Positions 1 through 7,578 are shown, numbered from the stretch's first letter. The stretch: 9,174 bases of DNA from Prevotella sp. (GCA_017424205.1 JAFPAS010000173.1:1-9174), one strand, 5' to 3'. Notes: generated from the letters alone by a model not told the origin. Numbers and translations are program-made.

Positions 1-209
1 ATAGTGCCTGGTCGAGTACACATTGGTTCGTACTCGAATCGGCCTCCCTTAACGACTATAGTGTCTATTTCAGATAATGCACCATCGGTGCTATAAACGA
101 CAAACTCACCCTGATTCAGATTCAGCAGTCGTCCGTCAAGTCTTATATGCTTGTCGTCTGGACCGCATGCAACCAGAATCAGGGTGAGAAGTATAAGTAT
201 ATTTCTCAT
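1..209 (-). CDS. N-terminus of a DUF4369-like lipoprotein (partial, runs off the left edge)
   Basis: Reading the minus strand from the ATG at 207-209 gives 69 codons before the window ends. The protein begins with MRNILILLTLILVACG, a short positively charged start and hydrophobic stretch ending in a lipobox (L-V-A-C, Cys15), so it should be a lipidated envelope protein. Residues 22-62 (IRLDGRLLNL, then VVYSTDG, then EIDTIVVKGGRFEYE) resemble the DUF4369 domain, which in Bacteroidetes often precedes a thioredoxin/TlpA-like domain; that domain would lie outside the window. No Shine-Dalgarno sequence precedes the start, as is usual in this phylum. The gene lies 83 bp downstream of the TPR lipoprotein gene on the same strand, with a strong hairpin between them. 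The lipoprotein call is firm; the family call rests on pattern resemblance only. Confidence 0.75.
   Translation of the reverse strand, partial: MRNILILLTLILVACGPDDKHIRLDGRLLNLNQGEFVVYSTDGALSEIDTIVVKGGRFEYEPMCTRPGT
105..188. repeat. 13-bp perfect inverted repeat inside the 5' coding region
   Basis: CTCACCCTGATTC at 105-117 is the exact reverse complement of GAATCAGGGTGAG at 176-188, with 58 nt between the arms. In the minus-strand mRNA, the codons for the hydrophobic signal-peptide core (about residues 8-12) would pair with codons 31-35, starting about 21 nt after the start codon. The pairing is seen directly. Any effect on translation is inference. Confidence 0.6.
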
Positions 210-232
210 TTATATTTCTGCAGGGTGTTAAT

Positions 233-271
233 GGTATCAGGTGTCAGAAGATATGTTCTGACACCTGAACC
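233..271 (-). terminator. Strong stem-loop after the TPR lipoprotein gene
   Basis: TCAGGTGTCAGAA (237-249) pairs perfectly with TTCTGACACCTGA (256-268) across a 6-nt loop. Three further base pairs (233-235 with 269-271) form beyond a single bulged A at 236. It begins 22 nt past the stop codon of the TPR lipoprotein gene. On the minus strand there is no real U-tract after it, so it may work as a weak intrinsic terminator, as an mRNA 3'-end stabiliser, or as an attenuator ahead of the next lipoprotein gene, whose start lies 24 nt further on. Confidence 0.65.
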
Positions 272-292
272 ACTTTTATATATTACGCTTTA

Positions 293-1975
293 TTATTTTA
301 CGTTGTTGAATTCAAGGTCGTTCTCTGCGTATGTAGCGAGGCTTGCGTCCTTTGAAATAGCGTCTTTGAGGTATGTGTTAGCAGCGTAAGAGTTGCCCTG
401 ACGTGCGCTGATGAGTGCGCGGATGTAGTCAGTTACGCCGTCACCATCGTTACCGATGCTCTTGATTGTGTTGAGAGCGCCAGCATAGTCCTTGTTGAGG
501 AGCTGTGCAAGAGCAGCAACGTTGTTCTTCTGACCCTTGAGGTTGTCAAGCGCTGCAGCGTAGTCACCCTTTGCAATGTTGAATGTACCGAGAGCGAACT
601 TGTAGTCGTTAGCGTCGATAGCCTGTGAGATGAACTCCTGAGCCTTGTTTACGTTGCCAGCCTTGAGAGCTACGAGTGCAAGGTTAGCCTTTGCCTCAGC
701 AGCCTTAGGGTTGATTGCGAGAGCCTTCTCAGCATACTGCTGTGCAGCCTTCACGTCGTTGTTCTTGAGAGCCTGAACAGCGAGGTTGTTGAATGCACGG
801 TAGTCGTTAGGATAGATGCTTGCTGCTGTCTTGTAGATTTCAGTAGCCTTATTGTTGTCAACACCGTTGAGAGTTGCTGCGTAGAGGATTTCGTCAACAG
901 AGAGCTGCTTAGCGTCTGCTGCATACTGCTGCTGGATCTGCTCGTCGCTACGTCCTACTGTCTCATAGTTGATGATGAGACGTGAACGGCGAAGCTCTGG
1001 GAGAATCTCGTCAGCGAGCTGACGGAAGCCTGCGCTCATATTCTTAATCTGCTGCTCACGCTCTTCTGGATCCTGGTACATTGAAAGCACGCGGAGGATG
1101 AGTTCCTTATCCTGCATGTTGCTTGCTGCAACGAGCTGCTGGAAACCTTCCCAGTCCTGTGCTGTGTACTGTCCTGTTACGTTAGCCTCAGCGTTGATCT
1201 TCTTGAGCTGTTCCTTAACGTACTTCTCTGAAACATTCTGACGCTTAGCAGCGAGCTTGTCATTGAATTTCTCGCCACCATCAGGTGAAGCATAAGCTTT
1301 TACTTCGATGTTTGAGAGGATATAAGCCTCTTTCTCGTTGTTGATAGTACGGAGAGTCTCGAGGAAATCCTGTACTGTTGTGTTGTTGAGTTCGCCCTTA
1401 CGGAGCTGTGCTTGGTTGATGAGGAACTTGATGTTCGCAGCCTGGCGTGCCTGACGAACGCGCTGGAATGTGTCGAGAGCGATGCAGCCACCGTTCTGAG
1501 TCATAGCCATACGGTAGAGCTCAGATGTAGCGATGATACCGTTAGCCACCTTAACAGCAGGAACTTCTACAACTTTCTTTCCAACCATAGCGTTGAAAGA
1601 GAGGTAGAGGTCGCTCTTGTGGTATGTGTCAGTGTATGGGAAGTCAGCCTTCATTGTGTAGTGACCACCGAGCTTGTAGCTGATAGTCTGGTTGTTTCCC
1701 ATAACTTTCTCTCCCTGGAAAGTAGCTGGTGTGCCACGGAGGATAGAACCGTCAGCTGCGCGAAGTTCTGGTGTAACTGTTACGACAGCCTTCTTCTTCA
1801 TATACTTCTCTGGGAAGTTGCCGTTAATAGTTACAGGAACGCTACCACCCTGTGTCTCCATTGGGTTAGGAGTAACGTTGAAGTTGTCTGCTGAAAGTGC
1901 TCCCAGTTTTCCTGAGCATGATGTCAAAGCGAGCAGTGCTACTGCTGCAAAAGGAAGAAAAATTTTCTTAAACAT
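293..1975 (-). CDS. TPR lipoprotein with an OmpA-like region, 560 aa
   Basis: The chosen start gives MFKKIFLPFAAVALLALTSC, a signal peptide with a clear lipobox (L-T-S-C, Cys20), so the product should be a lipoprotein facing the periplasm or cell surface. The open frame continues 60 codons upstream, but that part reads through a tRNA gene and cannot be protein. After the lipid anchor, residues 30-145 look like a beta-rich Ig-type region. Residues 223-252 (IEVKAYASPDGG, then KLAAKRQ) resemble the peptidoglycan-binding signature of OmpA C-terminal domains. Residues 374-455 contain at least two TPR helical pairs (YPNDYRAFNNLAVQAL, then INPKAAEAKANLALVAL), and weaker TPR-like helices follow to about 545. 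Nearly all leucine codons in a sampled stretch are CTC, which suggests high expression. I infer an envelope scaffold or assembly role; the exact function and symbol are not known to me. Confidence 0.88.
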   Translation of the reverse strand: MFKKIFLPFAAVALLALTSCSGKLGALSADNFNVTPNPMETQGGSVPVTINGNFPEKYMKKKAVVTVTPELRAADGSILRGTPATFQGEKVMGNNQTISYKLGGHYTMKADFPYTDTYHKSDLYLSFNAMVGKKVVEVPAVKVANGIIATSELYRMAMTQNGGCIALDTFQRVRQARQAANIKFLINQAQLRKGELNNTTVQDFLETLRTINNEKEAYILSNIEVKAYASPDGGEKFNDKLAAKRQNVSEKYVKEQLKKINAEANVTGQYTAQDWEGFQQLVAASNMQDKELILRVLSMYQDPEEREQQIKNMSAGFRQLADEILPELRRSRLIINYETVGRSDEQIQQQYAADAKQLSVDEILYAATLNGVDNNKATEIYKTAASIYPNDYRAFNNLAVQALKNNDVKAAQQYAEKALAINPKAAEAKANLALVALKAGNVNKAQEFISQAIDANDYKFALGTFNIAKGDYAAALDNLKGQKNNVAALAQLLNKDYAGALNTIKSIGNDGDGVTDYIRALISARQGNSYAANTYLKDAISKDASLATYAENDLEFNNVK

Positions 1976-2047
1976 AAGTCGGATTGTGTTATAAACCTTA
2001 TGGGTGTCAAAAAAATAATATAGATTGTTTGCTATACGAAAGCCATG

Positions 2048-2132
2048 TACCGCGAGCGGGACTCGAACCCGCACGGCCGTTTCGGGCCAGGAGATTTTAA
2101 GTCTCCAGTGTCTACCATTCCACCATCGCGGC
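2048..2132 (-). tRNA. tRNA-Leu (anticodon UAA)
   Basis: The minus strand folds into a complete 85-nt class II tRNA. The acceptor arm is GCCGCGA with TCGCGGT (G-U at the first pair), followed by discriminator A. The anticodon stem GGAGA/TCTCC encloses the loop CTTAAAA, giving anticodon TAA for UUA codons. A long variable arm (GGCC/GGCC stem) is typical of tRNA-Leu, and the T arm is GCGGG-TTCGAGT-CCCGC. CCA is not encoded. It lies 72 bp upstream of the TPR lipoprotein gene with no terminator seen between them, so read-through into that gene is possible. Confidence 0.97.
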
Positions 2133-2159
2133 ATGAATGTCTTTCGGACGTGCATTCAT
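2133..2159 (-). other. Short stem-loop between the promoter and the tRNA
   Basis: ATGAATG (2133-2139) pairs with CATTCAT (2153-2159), giving 7 bp around a 13-nt loop. In the minus-strand transcript it would sit at or near the extreme 5' end and directly abut the first base of the mature tRNA, so it may be the precursor leader removed by RNase P. The pairing is visible; the role is inferred. Confidence 0.4.
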
Positions 2160-2163
2160 TTTG

Positions 2164-2171
2164 CAAAGTTA
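2164..2171 (-). promoter_or_regulatory. Bacteroidetes -7 box for tRNA-Leu
   Basis: The minus strand reads TAACTTTG, an exact match to the Bacteroidetes -7 consensus TAnnTTTG. It ends 31 nt before the tRNA 5' end, which would place the transcript start near 2157. I do not see a clear TTTG -33 element upstream, so the assignment rests on the -7 box and its position. Confidence 0.65.
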
Positions 2172-2663
2172 CTGCTTTTTATTATGATATGAGTATGTGT
2201 TAATGATACTTTTTTGTTTCTTAACGTTTTTTAGTTTATATATTTGGTCTTTTTGAACAAAACAGTGAATTATGGTGCTATGGGCTTTTAATTTGATGCC
2301 TAATGCTGTATTTGATATCTCGGTGATGTTTTTTTGCTAATGAGAGATTATTCTTGCTGCCGAGAATGGTGATAATGATGAGGAGTTAATGGTTTTTGTC
2401 TGTTTATCGAGTATGCTGATAATGCATGAATAGTAATTGTCTGTTGCCTTGTAGGGGATGTTCCTTATATAGACTTCTATATGATTGTGAGTGATTGTGA
2501 TGAGTTTCGTATTCTGCTATACTTTATTTTATTTATATTGCGTGCGTGCGCATGAGTGCTTTGCATAATATATGGTTGTGGCTTGTGATGCAGATGTTGT
2601 GTTTGCTTGGATAAGCAGATGTGTATGGTATGCCGTTTCGCAGTAGTGTCAGTGTAAAATAAT
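2172..2663. other. About 490 bp with no recognisable gene
   Basis: This stretch lies between the tRNA promoter and the hairpins behind the peptidase gene. Both strands carry only short open frames (the best I found is about 29 codons on the minus strand) without conserved features. The plus strand is rich in T and G and poor in C. One TATATTTG match to the -7 consensus lies at 2239-2246 on the plus strand with TTTG at 2213-2216 (22-nt spacing, slightly long), but no ORF follows. A small RNA cannot be excluded; nothing positive supports one beyond that motif. Confidence 0.5.
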
Positions 2664-2697
2664 AGGTCCGCACCCTGTGATGAGAGAGTGCGGACCT
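2664..2697 (-). terminator. Second hairpin behind the M16 peptidase gene
   Basis: AGGTCCGCAC (2664-2673) and GTGCGGACCT (2688-2697) form a perfect 10-bp GC-rich stem with a 14-nt loop. On the minus strand the stem is followed by ATTATTTTAC, a weak U-rich tail. It lies about 67 nt past the peptidase stop codon, which makes it the most likely end of that transcript. Confidence 0.7.
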
Positions 2698-2709
2698 GAT
2701 ATTTTATTC

Positions 2710-2745
2710 TGCGCAGTCAGTGTTGTGTGATATTTTTACTGCGCA
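2710..2745 (-). terminator. First hairpin behind the M16 peptidase gene
   Basis: TGCGCAGT (2710-2717) pairs with ACTGCGCA (2738-2745), 8 bp around a 20-nt loop. In the minus-strand transcript it starts 18 nt after the peptidase stop codon and is followed by AATAAAAT, not by a U-tract, so it is probably a secondary or 3'-protective structure in tandem with the hairpin at 2664-2697. Confidence 0.4.
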
Positions 2746-2763
2746 TTGTGTTATGTCAGAATA

Positions 2764-5580
2764 TTATTCTGGACGCATCACGATATTGAGGAAGTTGCCT
2801 GCAGAGAGAATGTTGTTCTTGAGGAATGCAGAAATCTCCTCTGGTGTTACGCTTTCAACGATTTTCTTGTATTCGTTGTGTGTGTCTACACCGTAGATGC
2901 AGTATGTCTCGATAGCGTTCTTCCAGTATCCGTTCAGCTTAGCATTAACGTCAGCGTCCTTAAGGAAGTTAGCCTTGATCTTTGCAACCATCTCTGGGTC
3001 AGCTTTCTTAGCTACGCCGTCTACACACTCCTTGATAAGTGTGAGCGCCTTGTCAACGTCTTCAGGTTTACCGATAGGTGACTGTATCATCACGTTGATG
3101 CGAGCCTTGTCCTTCATTGGTGAGAGGCTTGCACCAGCTCCGATAGTGTATGTGAGGCTTGCCTCTTCACGTACGACCTTGAGGAGAACCATTGAGAGGA
3201 GCTGTCCGACGTAGTCAGTGAGGATGTCGTTCTTCAGGTTGTATGTAGACTCTGCACCGTAGCACTGCATGATAGTTGGTTTTGGAACCTCCATCTTGCG
3301 TGTGAAGTCGCGGTTTATGTTGCCTTTGAAGAATGTGCGGATCTCAGGAGCATTAACCTTCTTCTCCTTGCCAGGCAGTGAAGCGATATACTGGCAGATG
3401 AGCGGACGTATAGCAGCCTCGTCGAAGTTGCCAACAAATGAGAATGTGAAGTTGTTCACGTTGCTGAAACGCTCGTGTGCAATCTCCATGATACGATCGA
3501 TAGAAACCTTTTCGAGGTCAGCTACTGTGAGGTTAGCGAATCGAGGGTTGTTTGAATAGAGACCAGCTACGATGCTATCAGAGAACTGTGTCTCTGGTTC
3601 TATGTCGCGGTTCTTGAGCGCAGTCTGCAGCATTGACACGATAGTGTTGTAAGCCTTCTCGTCTTTTCTCATATCAGTGAATCCGAGATAGATGAGCTGC
3701 ATGAGAGTTTCGATATCCTTTGGAGTAGATGCTCCGCTTACAGTGCTGTACATATTGCCGAGGCCAGGGTTGAACGAAACAACCTTTCCTGCGAGAGCTT
3801 TCTCGAGTTCGTTGTTAGTGAAGTTGCCCATACCTACTGTTGATATTGCAGCCTCGAAGAGTTTCAGATTGCTATAGTCAGCCTCGCCGTACATAGCCTT
3901 TCCGCCAGGAGCGAAGCCAGAGAAAATGATTTCGTCGTTCTTGAAGTCAGTCTTCTTCAGGATAACCTTCGCACCGTTAGAGAGCTGCAGTTCTGTATAT
4001 CCCAATGCTTCATTCTTAACTTCCTTCTTAATCTTACCTGGAGTAGGGAGCTGAGAGATGAGTGGCTCGTTCTTTACGTTGTCAACCCATGGTTCGAGTT
4101 TCTCAGCACGTACCTCAGCCATTGTATTCTTCATGTCCTCAGCAGTGAAGTAAGTCTTACCCTCTTTCTCCTGAGCGAAAGCATAGCAAACGAGATTAGA
4201 ATCGTTTTCGATTGTAATGAGCTGCTTTGCCATCTGGTTGATGATGTCAACATTGAACTGCTGTGCCAGAGCCTGCCACAACTGGTAGTCAATCTCTATG
4301 CCAGGCATTGCCTCGCCCTCGAGGAAGTGCTGCACACACTCACGGTAGTATTCGCCGTTCTTGCGCTTGTCGCGGTTGCTGTATTCCTTCTCGCGGTATG
4401 AGAGGAACTGCTCTTTAGCGCGTACATATTCAGTAGCAGTGAATCCGTGCTCTTTGATACGCTTGATTTCGCGCAGCATAGTAGCGAAAGCCTCCTTGTC
4501 TTTTCCGTCTTTTGCAATTACGTCAGCGCTCAGAGCGTCCTTCACTTTTGATACAGCGTAGCTTCCATATCCCAGTGATAGCTGCACGAATGGGCAGTCA
4601 GGCTGCTGTGAGAGTTCGCTTATGCGTGAGCTGAACATGCTTCTCATCATAGCTGTTGCGAAGCTCTGGATGTATGCCATCTGAGTTCCACGCATTTCGC
4701 GAGGCATCGGGTCGTGCTTCATATTTATAGACATCATAGTGTAAGGCATCTCCTTGTCCTTGTCGAAGATGTAGATAGCCTCCTTGTTGTCAGGTACAGC
4801 GATAGGTGAGATGCTAGCAGCTTTAGGGCCTTTCTTGATTCCAGAGAAGAGTTCTTTAATCTTATTCTCTGTGTAGTCAACATCGATATCACCAATTACG
4901 ATGATAGCCTGATTCTCTGGATGATACCATTTCTCGTAGTAGTCGCGCAGTTCCTGTGGCTTGAAGTTGTCTACAACCTCCATGATACCTATAGGCAGGC
5001 GATGTCCGTATCTTGAGTTAGGATACATCGCTGGCAGGTTTCGCTCGAAAAGACGCTGTGTTGCAGAGTTAGACATAGCCCATTCTCCGTGTATCACACC
5101 GCGCTCCTTGTCAATCTCTTCAGTCTTCAGCAGCAGTCCATTTGACCAGTCCTGAAGAACGAGCAGACAAGAGTCGAGTGCTGCCTGGCGTGTGTTAGGT
5201 ACATTGTTGATGTTGTAAACTGTCTCTTCGATTGATGTGTAAGCGTTAAGGTCTTTGCCGAAAGCAACGCCGAGAGTACGCAGGTATTCGATGAGAGTGT
5301 TATCCTTGAAGTGTGTAGAGCCGTTGAATGCCATGTGCTCAAGGAAGTGTGCCAGTCCGCGCTGCTCGTCTTCCTCCTGAATAGCTCCCACTTTCTGTGC
5401 GATGTAGAAGTTAGCAACGTTATCAGGATACTCGTTGTGACGTATGTAATATGTCAGTCCGTTCTCGAGTTTTCCTATGCGTGTTGCAGGATCTGTAGGC
5501 AGCGGTGGAACCGTCTGCGCCTGTACGACAGTCGCTATGACCAGTACAAGCAAACTGAAGATGTTACGTAATGTTTTCAT
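2764..5580 (-). CDS. M16 family zinc metallopeptidase (two-domain, pitrilysin-type), 938 aa
   Basis: The product starts with a secretion signal (MKTLRNIFSLLVLVIATVVQ, predicted cleavage near A-Q-A-Q), so it should act in the periplasm or outside the cell. The inverted zinc motif HFLEH is at residues 78-82 (H78, H82 as ligands, E81 as catalytic base), and the third ligand E159 lies exactly 77 residues after H82, the pitrilysin spacing. A second M16-like half begins near residue 530 (LQLSNGAKVILKKTD) without a zinc motif. It contains REEASLTYTIGAG near 804-816, the R/Y-type segment that helps bind substrate in this family. The length of about 105 kDa fits full-length pitrilysin-like enzymes. 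The family degrades small proteins and peptides; the natural substrate here is unknown. No clear TAnnTTTG promoter is visible in the 188 bp upstream, so it may depend partly on read-through from the permease gene. Confidence 0.95.
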   Translation of the reverse strand: MKTLRNIFSLLVLVIATVVQAQTVPPLPTDPATRIGKLENGLTYYIRHNEYPDNVANFYIAQKVGAIQEEDEQRGLAHFLEHMAFNGSTHFKDNTLIEYLRTLGVAFGKDLNAYTSIEETVYNINNVPNTRQAALDSCLLVLQDWSNGLLLKTEEIDKERGVIHGEWAMSNSATQRLFERNLPAMYPNSRYGHRLPIGIMEVVDNFKPQELRDYYEKWYHPENQAIIVIGDIDVDYTENKIKELFSGIKKGPKAASISPIAVPDNKEAIYIFDKDKEMPYTMMSINMKHDPMPREMRGTQMAYIQSFATAMMRSMFSSRISELSQQPDCPFVQLSLGYGSYAVSKVKDALSADVIAKDGKDKEAFATMLREIKRIKEHGFTATEYVRAKEQFLSYREKEYSNRDKRKNGEYYRECVQHFLEGEAMPGIEIDYQLWQALAQQFNVDIINQMAKQLITIENDSNLVCYAFAQEKEGKTYFTAEDMKNTMAEVRAEKLEPWVDNVKNEPLISQLPTPGKIKKEVKNEALGYTELQLSNGAKVILKKTDFKNDEIIFSGFAPGGKAMYGEADYSNLKLFEAAISTVGMGNFTNNELEKALAGKVVSFNPGLGNMYSTVSGASTPKDIETLMQLIYLGFTDMRKDEKAYNTIVSMLQTALKNRDIEPETQFSDSIVAGLYSNNPRFANLTVADLEKVSIDRIMEIAHERFSNVNNFTFSFVGNFDEAAIRPLICQYIASLPGKEKKVNAPEIRTFFKGNINRDFTRKMEVPKPTIMQCYGAESTYNLKNDILTDYVGQLLSMVLLKVVREEASLTYTIGAGASLSPMKDKARINVMIQSPIGKPEDVDKALTLIKECVDGVAKKADPEMVAKIKANFLKDADVNAKLNGYWKNAIETYCIYGVDTHNEYKKIVESVTPEEISAFLKNNILSAGNFLNIVMRPE

Positions 5581-5720
5581 TTTCTTTTGTTTGAAATGTT
5601 ATTGTAATTATGTTATTTTCTCTTTTTACCTTGTTGGCATGCTGCTTTCTGTGCTTTTGCTCTCTGAATGCTATTTGTAGAAATGTTTAGAGGCCATATC
5701 TGCTTAATGTATATAACATA

Positions 5721-5761
5721 TAACGCCTGTGTCTGCATATTTGCTACAGACATAGGCGTTA
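5721..5761 (-). terminator. 15-bp hairpin behind the permease gene
   Basis: TAACGCCTGTGTCTG (5721-5735) pairs with CAGACATAGGCGTTA (5747-5761) over 15 positions, with one interruption at 5729/5753: an A-C mismatch in the minus-strand RNA, a G-U wobble in the plus-strand RNA. The loop is 11 nt. It begins 8 nt after the permease stop codon. The sequence after it on the minus strand (TATGTTATATA) is AU-rich but lacks a U-run. It is very likely the 3' boundary of the rbfA-permease transcript. Confidence 0.7.
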
Positions 5762-5768
5762 ATTTGTA

Positions 5769-6995
5769 TTAAAGTATTCGTTTAGTGAGATATTTCACAG
5801 GGTAGTATACTGACAGGAAAGCCACAACGATTACGGTGGCAAATATCAGTGCCACATCTTCGTAATGTACGCTGAGCGGGTATGCGTCAACAATGAATGT
5901 GCCGCTTGAACTGCCCATCTTGACCAGACCAAACTCCTGCTGCAGTAAGCAGAGCAGCAGTCCGAGCAATGTTCCGATTATAGCTCCCACTACAGAAATC
6001 AGGCTTCCTTCGATGAGGAAGATACGCTCTATGAGTTTGTCAGATGCTCCCAGATGGCGCAGAGTTACTACATCGTCTTTCTTGTCAATCATCAGCATTG
6101 ATAGCGAACCGATGATATTGAAGCACGCCACGATAAGTATGAATGTGAGGAAGGCGTAGGCTATGACCTTCTCTATCTGCATTATGCGGAATGTGTCCTC
6201 CTGCTGTTCGAAACGATCCTTGACGTTATATTTCTCTCCAAGAATCTCCCTCACCTCTGCTTTTGTGGCGTCAATGCTATTTCCAGGCTTCAAGCGTAGC
6301 GACAGACTGGTTATCTCGCCCTGTCTGAAGAACAGGTTACGAGCAAAGGTTATGCTTGTCAGAATATACTGCTTGTCGTATTTTGCCTGCTGCACACAGA
6401 ATACCGAACCAGGAGAAAGCAGCGAGTCTGTGCTGAAGGCAGCCTCCGGATTAGTCATGTCAAACTGTCCTTCGCGCTGAGGTGCATATATCTTGAGATA
6501 TCCGGGCCACTCTGTGCCAGTGCCAAGATTTGCTGCTACGCGTATGCCTGGTATTCCGTACTCAACGTCAGCGCGGTGAAGAGTAAAGTCACCATTGCCG
6601 TATAGTATTTTCTTTATGTCTGTCTGATACTGGAAATTATCCTCCACGCCCTTCACTCTGACCATCATCTGCCGTCCGTTAAAGATAGCCAGAGCCTGGT
6701 CTTCAACGCATTCTGTGGCTACATCAATCTGTGGCAGTTCCTTCACCTTCTGCAGCAGAGGGTCGTCGGCAGCGACAGATTTTCCCTTAGCTGGAGTAAT
6801 CTCTATCTGAGGGTCGAACGATGTGAAGAACGAAGCAACGAGGTCATGGAATCCGTTGAACACTGACAGCACAATGACAAGCGCCATTGTGGCTACCATC
6901 ACGCCGACAATGCTTATGCCAGAGATGATGTTTATGGCGTTAGTGCTCTTCTTTGCGAAGAGGTATCGCCGTGCTATGGTCAGAGCTAATGACAC
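5769..6995 (-). CDS. FtsX-family ABC transporter permease, LolC/LolE-like, 408 aa
   Basis: The architecture is that of lipoprotein-releasing permeases. A cytoplasmic N-terminus (ARRYLFAKKSTNAINIIS) leads into TM1 at about 23-47. A large periplasmic domain of about 225 residues follows, then three clustered membrane segments near 277-299, 328-351 and 381-400. The cytoplasmic loop MIDKKDDVVTLRHLGAS (302-318) matches the FtsX/LolE segment that contacts the ATPase. In LolCDE-type systems the complex moves lipoproteins from the inner membrane toward LolA, which suits a window with two lipoprotein genes. No LolD-like ATPase is nearby, so it must be encoded elsewhere. The start is GTG (6993-6995): it places the conserved N-terminus correctly, and the open frame above it has no ATG nearby. 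The gene lies 175 bp after rbfA on the same strand and ends at a strong hairpin. Confidence 0.9.
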   Translation of the reverse strand: MSLALTIARRYLFAKKSTNAINIISGISIVGVMVATMALVIVLSVFNGFHDLVASFFTSFDPQIEITPAKGKSVAADDPLLQKVKELPQIDVATECVEDQALAIFNGRQMMVRVKGVEDNFQYQTDIKKILYGNGDFTLHRADVEYGIPGIRVAANLGTGTEWPGYLKIYAPQREGQFDMTNPEAAFSTDSLLSPGSVFCVQQAKYDKQYILTSITFARNLFFRQGEITSLSLRLKPGNSIDATKAEVREILGEKYNVKDRFEQQEDTFRIMQIEKVIAYAFLTFILIVACFNIIGSLSMLMIDKKDDVVTLRHLGASDKLIERIFLIEGSLISVVGAIIGTLLGLLLCLLQQEFGLVKMGSSSGTFIVDAYPLSVHYEDVALIFATVIVVAFLSVYYPVKYLTKRIL

Positions 6996-7170
6996 GTTGA
7001 TACTATTGTTTGTAAAGGATAAGTCTTGAAAGTAGTACGGTGCAGGATTCAGGACTGTCTGTTTGCCTGCTTGCAGTCTATTGCTGCGTCATGGCGTCTG
7101 TCATGATAGCATCATTGAGATAGCCTGCTTTAGTTGCTTCTCTGCCAGTCTCAGTGCGTTAGAGCTGTGC

Positions 7171-7506
7171 TTATTTCTTCAGCAGCTCGTCGATGCGGTC
7201 GATGTAGTCGAGCGAGTCGTCGATGAAGAATCTTAGTTCAGGTATAATACGCAGCTGGTTTCTTATCTTCTGTCCCAGGTCGTAGCGAATTGTAGCCTGA
7301 TTTTTGTTTACTGCAGAGATAATCTCCTCGCCTTTTTCAGATGGGAAGACACTGAGGTATGCAGTGCAGATGCTGAGGTCAGGACTGATTTTTACGCGTG
7401 TGACACTAACCATTACACCGTGCATCATACGTGTCTGCGACTGGAAGATAAGGCTGAGCTCCTTCTGCAGGAGTCTTGAAATTCTGTTTTGTCTTGTTTC
7501 TTGCAT
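7171..7506 (-). CDS. rbfA: Ribosome-binding factor A, 111 aa
   Basis: RbfA is a small KH-fold protein that binds the immature 30S subunit and helps 16S rRNA processing, especially in the cold. Visible family features are the N-terminal R-x-x-R-I-S-R-L-L-Q-K-E-L helix (5-17), the strand VMVSVTRVKISPDL (31-44), the helical IRYDLGQKIRNQL stretch (73-85) and the diagnostic end IIPELRFFIDDSLD (87-100). The length is typical. The ATG at 7504-7506 gives the normal RbfA N-terminus. A TTG 25 codons upstream keeps the frame open but falls inside the promoter, so it is not the start. It is the first gene of a probable rbfA-permease unit with its own promoter. Confidence 0.93.
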   Translation of the reverse strand: MQETRQNRISRLLQKELSLIFQSQTRMMHGVMVSVTRVKISPDLSICTAYLSVFPSEKGEEIISAVNKNQATIRYDLGQKIRNQLRIIPELRFFIDDSLDYIDRIDELLKK

Positions 7507-7578
7507 ATATTGTTTTGTTTCTGTAGGGTGTCGTGTTCTATTGTTTGCTATTATGTTCTGTTGTAGAATATTATCTTG

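Noticed and set aside
1412..1894. 160-codon open frame on the plus strand
   Set aside because: It lies wholly inside the TPR lipoprotein gene, its residues show no domain, and it arises from the codon bias of the real gene on the other strand.
2048..2132. Integration site for a mobile element at the tRNA 3' end
   Set aside because: No integrase and no repeat of the tRNA 3' end is seen downstream; a normal lipoprotein gene follows.
1976..2155. 60-residue N-terminal extension of the TPR lipoprotein reading frame
   Set aside because: It reads through the tRNA-Leu gene and its leader; the signal peptide and lipobox begin at the internal ATG at 1973-1975.
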